Below are positions 35,751 to 44,997 of a stretch of DNA of 64,000 nt, piece after piece. Under the pieces are notes generated by a model that was not told the origin of the DNA, did no database searches, and saw only the letters and a list, made by a program, of their open reading frames with translations. Position 1 is the stretch's first letter. Each line of letters begins with the position of its first letter. The stretch comes from Silene conica (taxonomy: Eukaryota > Streptophyta > Magnoliopsida > Caryophyllales > Caryophyllaceae): NCBI GenBank assembly GCA_029255685.2, contig CM055315.2:50125358-50189357 (forward strand), given 5' to 3'. The position numbers were made by a program, and so were the translations under genes.

Positions 35751-36124
35751 ATTGCACAGGATCTTCAGAGTCAACGCCGTCAAAGTCTCCTTCAAATCGC
35801 CATGTGAGAGAGCGTCTAGGGTTTTTAACCTAAACTCTTGTTTTCCTGCTTATGTTCCTTGTTGTTTTCCTTCTTTCCTCTCTTGTTGAGTACCGTATTT
35901 TACATTGAAAATGATGGTTTTGATGCCTTGTCTTAGTTAGTTTCCTTGTTGACTTTGTTGTGTTTCGAGTTCTTTGATAGTCCGATCTGACTCGCTTTGG
36001 TTGTTTTGTGTAACTTTCATGCTTGTGTGTTGCTTGAGTAATGTTCAAATTGTTTCCATTTATGTACTTTATAACTAATTTGAGTAACATTACTTATGTT
36101 GTTGGAACCTTTTATTTCGGTTAC

Positions 36125-36932
36125 TGATACCATCGTTTCAGTACCAAAAAAAAATGCCTAAGTACTACTAACACAAGTCAGCGGTAAGTAGGGTCGATCT
36201 CCACTGGGAGGCAAAATTGCTTATTATCTGTCTAAATTGGTCTATTGGGATGTCACAAAAATTGGGGGTTTGAAATTGTTTTATCTAAACTACGAAAAGA
36301 AACGAGAAAGATATAAAATAAATTCAGAAAAGAGGAATATGCTAGGATTTCGGGTCACTGTGCCGTCAGCACTATCGGTATAAACTAGGCTGGTCAGATT
36401 ATTGGTAAGAAGGGCTAGGTTATTACAGTCACGTCTCTAACCCGACTATACCTTCCGGTCTTTAGTCGCCCTAAGGTCATTTCTGCTTGATTTCCGCCCT
36501 CACAGAAACTAATAATTATTGCTAAGAAAGCCTTACCCTTCCAATCTTCCGATCTAGGTCGGGGTTTAACTAAACGAATGGGCCTGCGTATACTCATTCA
36601 ACCAAACACAAATATATTGTTTAACGATAATTCCTACCGCAAAACTACCCAACCCGGCTATAACCTATCATGCATAAGACACAGTTTCCCTCATCCCGGC
36701 ATATAAACAAATTAGCTACTCATGACAGAATTGATAACGAATACGACTACGATAATCATGTTAAAAATTGACATAGTAAAGATAGGATGAAAACATAATG
36801 ATAAAATAGGGATGAAGAAGGGCTGTAAAAGCGAGATAAAACAAACAAGGGGACACGGTTTTCGAGACTAATGACGGAAAACAGTAGCACGATTACCGAG
36901 AAAGATTAGCAAACTCCTGGCAAAACGATTAC
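36125..36932 (-). repeat. Athila-type LTR fragment, cut by G3
   Basis: Plus strand starts TGATACCATCGTTTCAGTACC, resembling the inner end of the A1 LTR, then GTCAGCGGTAAGTAGGGTCG...CACTGGGAGG and a TTGGGGGTTTGA block as in A1 at 12400-12440. No Asp primer binding site lies left of it, so it is either a solo LTR or a 3' LTR. Its other end is hidden by the G3 insertion at 36933. Confidence 0.65.
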
Positions 36933-37883
36933 TGTAACAGCCCGTATTTTTATAAAACATATTTTAAGGGTTTTAATTATTTTAAGTAATAAAATAATAT
37001 TTTAATAATTTATCGTAAAGTATTTTAATAAATAGTAAGATCCGTCTTAAGAACCTTAAGTCCTTAAGACGAATACAAACTTGGCAACTTAAGTTCACAT
37101 CTTAAAACCCGTTCAAGATATCCAAACCCGTTTCATTTAAACGGAAAGGACAACCCTTAAACCCTCATAAGACCCTTTAGTCGACATAGTGTCATCCTCA
37201 AAAACAAAACAACTGACATTTCATTTCCTCACAAAACCTCCATAATCTTCATCTTCTTTTCCTCTTTTCTTCTTCATCCGTTCATCAAATCGAGGTAATA
37301 ATATCATTTTCGGAATCCTCATCGAATTTGCAAGCCATCTATCACTTCCATTTTTCATTTCCTCTACTTCGAAAATCTGACTGTTTTCCTAGAATCCGTT
37401 TTTCAGTCCTTAAGACTCGTTTTTCGTGATGTAGGTGAAGGCTTAGAGGACCCGGAAGTGGATAGCTTCATCATAGAGGAGGAGCTTTGAGCGGGATTGC
37501 ATTTAAGGTGACGATTACGAGTAATTCGGCCTTTTTGTTAAAATAGCAAGTTTTGTTGTGTTCTTGTTATTGCTTCTGATTTTTGTTTGAGGTTGATGAT
37601 TAATGGACTTAGTAACATGTTAGGAATGTTCTTACTTGATGAATTCATGCTTGGATGATGTTTCATTTGCTTAATCATTCATTTTAAGAAATTTCATGTT
37701 TGCGACGGATACATGTAATAATCGTTTGAGGACTGTTTTGTGGTTTAATTGCTGATAGATAGTATTATTGGGTGATTTGTGATATTGGGTAAACTTCATA
37801 TGTTGCAATTCTTAAAGTTTGGTATCGATTTAATGAGGTTTTGAGTTCACTAGAAAATGCGATTTTTACGATCAGGCTCTCTG

Positions 37884-38254
37884 AGCCGGTCGACCGACCG
37901 GCCGCCGGTCGACCGGCTGGGGATGCTTTTAGTCGTTTTTGCGAATTTTGAAATGCGTAGGATTAGGATGCCCAGCCGGCAGACCGGCCGCCTGCCAGTC
38001 GGCTGGGAGTGCATGGTAGGTGTTTTGCGAAGTTTAGGGATTTAGGCTTGGGATGCCAGCCGGTAGGCCGGCTGCCTGCCAACCGGCTGGTAGCCTCTTT
38101 TAAGTGTTTGCGTAAGTTGGGATTTGGTTCCCCAGCCGGTAGGCCGGCTGCCTGCTGACCGGCTGGGAGCCCTTTTTGGTTTTTGTGTTTTAAAGAAAGA
38201 GGAAGGCGGAGATGGATTACCAGCCGGTGGGCCGGCTGCCTGCCGACCGGCTGG
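37884..38254. repeat. five GC-rich compound hairpins
   Basis: Units of 35-37 bp at 37884, 37971, 38056, 38131 and 38220, spaced 75-89 bp. Each begins (CC)AGCCGG and ends (A/T)CGGCTGG, so the ends pair, with a GGCCGGCTGCCTG-type centre. The first unit differs: it contains GGTCGACCGACC, the box family of A1. Sequence between units is unrelated. Confidence 0.85.
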
Positions 38255-38410
38255 GGATCCCTGTAGCTTGTTTTTAATTCGTAATTCGTTGGTAACTTTT
38301 AAACGGTTGATCGGTTTTGATTGAAACTCGTTCCTTGTATCTTTGATATGTATTTGAGGTCCCCGGAGGATGGGCGACACTATATTGGGTTCGGGAATGG
38401 AGTGAGGATA

Positions 38411-38455
38411 GAGACCCCCCGGTCGGGTAACCGAAAGGGAAACCGGCTCTCCCTC
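38411..38455 (+). other. GTAA-capped hairpin motif, copy 1
   Basis: GAGACCCCCCGG, then stem TCGG, loop GTAA, stem CCGA, then AGGGAAACCGGCTCTCCCT, whose ends AGGGA and TCCCT can also pair. GTAA would be a GNRA tetraloop in RNA. Copy 2 at 39161 has a different stem that still pairs. Confidence 0.75.
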
Positions 38456-38557
38456 GTCTTAGTTCCCGGGATCAATTAAGTGTTGTTTAGTGGTTTAAGA
38501 AGTTAGAGCTATAGGTTAGTTTCTATCTTTGGATGTTAATGGTTGAGTTGTATGTCG

Positions 38558-39007
38558 CGTGATGGGATATGTGTTAAGTTCACCTCTGGACCCATTACGT
38601 GTTTTGTATGTCGCGTGATGGGATATGTGTTAAGTTCACCTCTTGACCCATTACGTGTTTTGCTTGTGGCGTGTCAGGATATGTGTTAAGTTCACCTCTG
38701 GACCTGACACGTGATCGGTTGTCGTACACGGGATATGTGTTAAGTTCACCTCTGGACCCGGTGTGCGATAGCTGTGTATTGGGATATGTGTTAAGTTCAC
38801 CTCTGGACCCAATACTTGTTTGTAGCATTGGGATATGTGTTAAGTTCACCTCTGGACCCTTTGCTTATGGATGATTAGGGATATGTGTTAAGTTCACCTC
38901 TGGACCCTTTACTTGAATTGCATGTTGGGATATGTGTTAAGTTCACCTCTGGACCCGACATTGTTTGGTAGTGGGATATGTGTTAAGTTCACCTCTGGAC
39001 CCATTGC
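38558..39007 (+). repeat. nine tandem hairpin repeats with invariant loop and varying stems
   Basis: Nine units, GGATATG at 38565, 38621, 38677, 38731, 38782, 38831, 38879, 38928 and 38974 (spacing falling from 56 to 46 bp). Each has GGGATATGTGTTAAG followed by TTCACCTCTGGACCC (unit 2 has one change; unit 3 has AGG/CCT ends). Bases outside the core differ from unit to unit but pair across it: CGTGTCAGG/CCTGACACG (unit 3), GTATTGGG/CCCAATAC (unit 5), ATGTTGGG/CCCGACAT with one wobble (unit 8). Units 6 and 7 pair poorly. GTG and CAC inside the loop can form a small inner stem. Confidence 0.9.
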
Positions 39008-39160
39008 TAGTGTTTATTGATGTTTATATCTGCTTGCCTTGAGATTGGTACAGTGTCAGATATGCATGATGAAGTTAATGATTGTTTTACTTGAGTTATA
39101 GTTTGTTCATCCAAGGCATTGGATGACTCTTTAATCGGTTTCATAAATAGTTGGACTGAA

Positions 39161-39204
39161 AGACCCCCCGACTGGGTAACCAGTAGGGAAACCGGCTCTC
39201 CTTC
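39161..39204 (+). other. GTAA-capped hairpin motif, copy 2
   Basis: AGACCCCCCG, stem ACTGG (39171-39175), loop GTAA, stem CCAGT (39180-39184), then AGGGAAACCGGCTCTCCTT. Two stem base pairs differ from copy 1 on both sides, preserving the pairing. Confidence 0.75.
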
Positions 39205-39741
39205 CAAACGGTTTATGAAGTTGGTTGAGAGCCGTGCATTAGAGTTTGCATGATAGTATGAGATCAGTTATTGAGATATTGTTATGCTTCACATGTTTAT
39301 ATATGTTGAAGTATTCTGTTTGCTTTACTTGTTACGTGTCGTTACAAAAGGTGGCTAGGAGAACTCTAGTCACTCCCCACTGATTGTGGCGTACATGTTT
39401 TCATGTATGTAGGTACATGCAGGTTGGGCGGGGTTCAATTGAGAGCTAGCGAGTGATGATCCTTTCATCTTATGACTTACACTCCACCGTTTAGCTAGAC
39501 TCTTAGTTTTGATACAGTTATGTTTTGGTGCCTGTAGGGATGTTCCATCCCAGGCTTTGTATATATTTGGTTTTCCGTACTTAGAACTGTTATACTTATC
39601 TATTTTGTTTACATCAGTTTCAGTTTCCGTTTCAGTTTGTAATTCACCTCGCATGATGTTATGTTTAAAAAGTTTAAATTCCGCTGCATTTTTAGTACTT
39701 TGTGTGTTTTATATTTCCGCTTTCGCGAGGGGTTTTACAGT

Positions 39742-39753
39742 TGGTATCAGAGC
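39742..39753 (+). other. primer binding site of G3 (initiator tRNA-Met)
   Basis: TGGTATCAGAGC two bases after the LTR end TTTTACA. Confidence 0.93.
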
Positions 39754-39904
39754 ATTATTGCTCCCGACGCACTCATGTGACCCCAACCTTAACTTGACCA
39801 AATAAACAAATAATGAATGAGAGATGGGTAGATCTAAGGATTTATATTGTAGTCTATTTGTGAATGCTAATTGCTAAGTTAACACTTGTTTTCTCTTTTG
39901 AAGG

Positions 39905-42018
39905 ATGGTGAGAACCACGGCTGCTGAGAACACTATAATGCAAGCACTTCATCAGTTGCTTGAGAGCCAGAGACAGCAAGCAGAGACTGTTCCACCTCCT
40001 CCACCGCCAGGAAATGAGGCTAATCGTCCTGGTAGCTTCTCTTGGATAGCATCCCAGATGTCCAGGAGCCACGTGAAGACTTATGGAGGCGAGGTTGATC
40101 CGGTAGCTCTTACTGAGTGGTTCCGTGAGATGGAAAAGAGCTTTACCATGTACTCGGTGGTTAGAGAGGATAGAGTGCGGCTAGCCACTCACTTTTTTAC
40201 CCTAGAGGCCGATAGATAGTGGGCATTGACCGGACCGACTTTCACTCTTGATCCTTTGTTCGATTGAGAGGCTTTTAAGGATAAGCTCGAGACGAGGTTT
40301 TATCCTAAGGAGCTTAGATCACAGAGACATAAGGAGTTCATGGACTTGAAGCAGGGTAAGATGTCCGTTCAGGAGTACACCGACAAATTTAACCAGCTTG
40401 CACATTTCGCTTCGAAGTTTGTCAGGGATGAGGCTGAGAGAGTTTACTTCTATCCTGAGAAGTTAGGACCGCGCATCGAGAGTATGGTTCGCCGTGACTC
40501 GACTTCTTTTGTGGAGGTATATGACGATGCTATTTGGGCCGAGAGTACCATTCGTGCCATAGATGCTGAGACCCGAGTTGCTACTTCCAGTGTTACTTCT
40601 CACCGGAGATCAGTTAACCAGGGGAAGAGACCGTTTGTTCCTTCTACTTCTTCGCCTTCTTCTCTGAAGAAGCGGTTTGAGAGGTTCTCTGCTCCGGTTG
40701 CTAAGACCATTGTTCACACCGACACAGCTGCTAGTGTTTGCCACCGCTGTGGTAAACCATCTCATCCGGGTTTTGACTGTTTCAAGAATGCCTATAAGTG
40801 TTTCACCTGTAATGGATTTGGGCATCGATCTTATGAGTGTCCTGAGAGGAACACCGCACTTGGCAAGGCTGCCACAGCTGCTGCAGTGACTAGAGGAGGA
40901 AAGCCGAATGGGAAGATCTTCGTGATGACTAGGGCTGAGGCTGAGGCTCATCCAGATATTGTGGCTGGTATCTTTTCTGTACTTGGTGCCGAGTGTCTTA
41001 TTTTGTTCGACACTGGAGCTTCCTTATCATTTATATCGACTCAGTTCGCAGACCGTTTAGCTCTAATCTTGAGTCTTCATTGGTTGAGGAGACTTCCATT
41101 TCCTTACCTTCTGGAGACGTGTTTTCCTGCTCTTCGTCCCATAGGGATGTTCCGATTATTATTGGTCAAGCCACATTTCCAGCGGACTTACTGAGATTTC
41201 CTCTCGAGGAATTTGACATTATCCTCGGTATGGATTGGTTATCGCGATACCATGCTCGCTTCGAGTGTCGCGACCAGAAAATCTGCTTGAGGAGTTCTTC
41301 AGGAGTTCGTGTTTCCTATAGGGGAACTCGCCCTAAAAAGGGTGTCCGTGTTATTTCTTCGATGAAAGCATCTCATCTTCTTAGGAAGGGTTGCCAAGCC
41401 TTCCTGTGTGTTGTTTCAGCTACAAAGCCATCGCTACCGAAGCTTGAGGATGTAGCCATTGTTCGTGAGTTCCCAGATGTTTTCCCAGATGACTTACCAG
41501 GGATACCGCCAGAGAGAGATGTGGAGTTTACTATTGAGCTTGTTCCAGGTACCGGACCGATATCCAAAGCTCGTTACCGTATGGCTCCACCAGAGTTGAA
41601 AGAGTTGAAGCAACAGTTGGAAGAGATGATCGAGAAAGGGTTCATTAGACCGAGGGTGCTCCAGTTTTATTTGTTAAGAAGAAAGATGGTTCCAAGAGAC
41701 TTTGCATTGATTATAGAGAGCTGAACAGAGTGACCGTGAAGAACATATATCCTTTGCCTAGGATAGATGACTCGTTTGATCAGTTGAGAGGTGCTTCTAG
41801 GTTTTCTAAGATTGATCTTCGATCGGGTTATCATCATATTCCAGTGAGAGAGGCTGATATTGCGAAGACTGCTTTTCGTACCACATATGGGGATTTTGAG
41901 TTCGTGGTTATGCCTTTTGGGTTGACTAATGCACCTGCTATTTTTATGGATCAGATGAACCGCACCTTTAGTGAGTTTCTTGACACTTGTGTTGTGGTGT
42001 TTATTGATGACATTCTCT
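39905..42018 (+). pseudogene. G3 gag-protease-RT, decayed and truncated
   Basis: Starts at ATG 39905 (MVRTTAAENT). Gag has the retrotrans_gag core (ALTEWFREMEKSF, FYPKELRSQRHKEFMDLKQG, SVQEYTDKFNQLAHFA) and two zinc-knuckle-like motifs (CHRCGKPSHPGFDC and CFTCNGFGHRSYEC). The protease has FDTGASLSFIS and later IILGMDWLSRY. RT begins with VFPDDLPGIPPERDVEF and reaches FIDDIL, where the G4 LTR cuts in. Breaks: TAG at 40217-40219 and TGA at 40265-40267, both at expected tryptophan positions (G-to-A changes); a one-base shift near 41065; a short deletion with frameshift near 41660. It cannot make a protein now. Confidence 0.9.
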
Positions 42019-43044
42019 GTAATACCCCGTATTTTAGTCTCAGTCAACGGTAGTCAAACCATGTTTTATACAAGTATTTCAAACGAAATGTTTATAAAGT
42101 ACTTTACATAAACTATTATTATTTTATAAATCGTATTTCTACGATTATTTCGTATTTCATAATCATTTTATATTTGACGATTATTTCATAAAATGACATT
42201 TCATTTATATGTCTTTAATTTGATAATATAATTATAATTCGATATACATTTCCTATTTTATATTTATTCCTCATCTATAATTGTTTTATTATTTAAATCC
42301 TAATTTTTATATATCCTTATATAATTTCTAATAATCTTATATTTTATAATTTCTTATAATTAATATAATTAATATTTACTAATGCTAATTTACTTAATTT
42401 AATTAGTATGATTATTTGTACAAACTCGTTTTATTTAAGTTATGAGCTGAGAGCGGGATTTTACCTCGAGATGCGTGATGGACTATGGATGTTTGGGCTT
42501 GGATTTGGGTTAGGGTATGATTGGACTTGGACTTGGGTTAGGCTGACTCTTAAACGTGAAGTAAAACAACGAAACACAAGTTTTTGATACATCGACACAC
42601 TACACAATACAAACCCTAATCAACCATACCATATCGACTCACCAAAAACCCTACTCAACCCTACCTCTCGCCTGCCTCCTTACCACCTCTACACCCTAAA
42701 AATATACTATGGTCTTCCATGAGGATTAAAGAGAACAAAAGAGCAAAAGAACAACGCAAGAACAACCTTCACCGTTATCGTTCCCACCGTGACCGTAAGT
42801 TTAATGCTTTGTTTATTACACTTTTCAGACCATCGTTTTAATGTTCATGGTTTTATATAATCCTTGTAGTGTACTTAACATGTGAATCACCAGTAGACCA
42901 CCAAGGACCGACCGTGACCGTCACAACAAGAACCAGAAATAACGGCTATGACCGCTCTATTTATACTCTGTTTTGTGTTCTCTTGTGTTTTAATCGTGTT
43001 TTTTGTTTAATTATTATTGTGGGTTCATGAGTATTGGTAGTGCG
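42019..43044 (+). repeat. 5' LTR of G4, first part
   Basis: First 1,026 bases of the LTR up to the C4 insertion; the last five (GTGCG) are the C4 target duplication. AT-rich, no gene. Confidence 0.85.
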
Positions 43045-44198
43045 TGTTGGGTTTCTTAAACTCATATTATGATTTTAGTCATACTAATTATTACTCATAA
43101 CCTTATGGATCTTATTGCATGCATAACAAAATAAAAGCCGAAACATATGAAGATGAAATAGTCCTTACATTGCTTGAGTTTCGGCTAAGTGGGCACAATC
43201 AAAGACTCCCTCTTTGATTGTTCTTGAGCTTATATCAAAGGATGATCCTCCTAGTCCCCAATATAGAAGACCTCCAATGAGTAGGCACCAAGACACACTC
43301 TAATAAAATTTATGTTTGATTTTACTAGAATCTCACACAAATAACCAAGTTATTACTATTATTATCTTATAATAATTAAGTGAATGAACAATGCAAATTG
43401 TTCTTTTGAGCTTGGTGATACACGGCTGAAAAACAAGAAGAAGAGAGTATTATCTCTCTAAAAACTCTCTAATGTTTTTGCATGTGTATTGTGTAAGAAT
43501 AAATTAGAGGTAGTGTACACAACACTCTCATTTGAGTGTATGCTTGGACGGTTAGGTTGAGGTGCCCTATGCATGGGCACCAATACACCACTTGTCATGA
43601 TTTATCTATATTTGAATAAACAATTTTTATCATATAAAAATTCAAACATAAGATAATAATGTATAATGTAATTGAAGTGTGATGAACTATCACACGGTCC
43701 AAACCATACTACCATGTTCATTTTATCACATATAAAATGGACATTATAAGTTTAACTAATTTAAACTTAATTATCATGAAATAATAATCCCATTATTATT
43801 AAAACATTTCTAATATTAATTCATTCTTAAATAATGTTTCATGAACATATTAATTTTAGTAATGACATATCATTCACTAAAATTTTACAATTTATAATCA
43901 TATTATAAATATATTCCAAACTCGATATAAACTAGGATTGATATGACTCGAATCATATACGACCATATCGTTTTCTTATTAAGAGAGTTGTCCTAAAGGT
44001 GTGACCTAAAGGGATCGACTGATCACCACCGTCTTACGACAGTAATGATAAACTCTAGTAAGCCAATCATTACCGATTAATGTTGATCAGTCGACTATAT
44101 GAAAAGGATCATCCCATGAGTATTCTTATTGTAGATTTATCAGTACTTTATATTTTACTGACGTGATCGCACTATTGTTGAGGACACTTTTCCCAACA
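43045..44198 (-). repeat. 3' LTR of C4
   Basis: 1,154 bp, TG...CA ends, near identical to 50325-51478. Confidence 0.96.
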
Positions 44199-44997
44199 AT
44201 CTCCCACTTGTCCTCGACAAGTGTGCGTCACCAATTCTCTTGTCCTATTACGTCATCTCCCACTCAATGCAAGGTGTCTTGCAGGTCGTACTTGCATTTG
44301 ATCATATCTTGAGTAGTTTTCCTCGATCTGGAGATTTAACTGCTTTGACCGGAATTATCTACCATAGATACCTTCCGAGCGTGGCCACGCATTTCCAGTT
44401 AAACTTCTCCTCGAGTGGCCTTGAGATTTAAGACAACCCTGACAAGGGGTTGGACAATTCCTATCCTACTGTTCCCTTCAACTGGCATAGTCCATCATGA
44501 CCCAAAAGAAGCCCATTTGACCCCCTTTAACGGTTGACCGTAGAGCTAAAATCAAAGTCACTCTGAAAACTATGTCACCTTAGGCGAACAGTCTCAAGTC
44601 AAAGAATTGACTAGCAAGAATACATATAGTAGCTCTCGCCATGACCAGGCTAATTATAAAATTTCCAGAACTCTATAAGCGGTCACAATATGCCCGACAA
44701 AGTGCCTCATGCAGTCTGCCTATGTGATCGACTAGTCATACCTTATGACTCTATGGCATTTGAACTTACCATCAATCGCCTCACATTCTAGTTGCTTCGA
44801 GACGTCACCTCATACAAGCAACTAGGGGCTATACTAAGTCTATCTGGTCCACTTAATGGGGTTCAAATCGTCTCTACAACCCATCCAGATTTGACAAAGT
44901 ATATAAATAAGAAGTTTTAATGTAAAACATAAAACTTTAAATAATAAACGCGGTTATCATATATGAACAATAAAGCTTGTATTTCATATCACATAAC
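44199..44997 (-). other. 3' region of C4 with two purine tracts
   Basis: Non-coding. On the minus strand AAGTGGGAGAT abuts the LTR (44199-44209) and GAGTGGGAGAT lies 56 bp upstream (44255-44265). The block closely matches C5 61013-61079 in sequence and spacing. Confidence 0.8.

Larger units (their letters stand above)
30496..35824 (-). mobile_element. L1-type LINE, nearly full length
   Basis: Minus-strand non-LTR retrotransposon with ORF1 (35750-34497), ORF2 (34500-30572), a short 3' UTR and a poly(A) tail (T run on the plus strand, ending about 30506). A perfect 15-bp target duplication TTAACCTAAACTCTT lies at 30481-30495 and 35825-35839. A TRIM element (31429-31983) interrupts ORF2. Leaving out the TRIM with one duplication copy, ORF2 spans 1,123 codons with one internal stop. 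The clean target duplication, short tail and nearly open frames suggest a fairly recent insertion into G2. Confidence 0.95.
27758..36124 (+). mobile_element. Ty3/gypsy element G2, non-coding interior, left part outside view
   Basis: Starts with the last 8 bases of an LTR (GTGTCACA), then GT and an iMet primer binding site (27768-27779). The first 110 bases after it match the start of the G3 interior (39742 on), including TGTTCCCGACG/TTGCTCCCGACG, CCCCAAC, and AATGAATGAGAGATGGGTAGA. After that the two diverge. Where G3 has gag, G2 has about 2.7 kb (27890-30480) plus 285 bp after the LINE (35840-36124) with no recognisable protein. It fits a large non-coding derivative (LARD type) of the G3 family. 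A LINE sits at 30496-35824. Confidence 0.7.
36933..39739 (+). repeat. 5' LTR of gypsy G3, 2.8 kb, with structured repeats
   Basis: Starts TGTAACAGCCCGTATTTTTA and ends GGGGTTTTACA. Inside are five GC-rich compound hairpins (37884-38254), a nine-unit hairpin array (38558-39007) and two copies of a GTAA-capped hairpin motif (38411-38455 and 39161-39204). ATTAC (36928-36932) precedes it and should be the target duplication. Confidence 0.85.
36933..42018 (+). mobile_element. Ty3/gypsy element G3 (chromovirus-like), cut by G4
   Basis: Plus-strand gypsy element: 5' LTR 36933-39739, iMet primer binding site 39742-39753, gag from 39905, protease and the start of RT. At 42018, just after the RT catalytic motif FIDDIL, the LTR of gypsy G4 begins. 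The rest of pol and the 3' LTR must lie beyond the window. The protein order gag-protease-RT with a Ty3-like RT and protease places it in gypsy, probably the Tekay-type chromoviruses because of the long LTR and the TGTAACAGCCCGTATTTT start. Reading frame decayed by two stops and at least two frameshifts. Confidence 0.85.

Noticed and set aside
38558..39007. CRISPR-like array (30-bp repeats, 16-26 bp spacers)
   Set aside because: The spacing is regular, but the array lies in a plant LTR, unit flanks pair with each other, there are no cas genes, and spacing shrinks steadily along the array.
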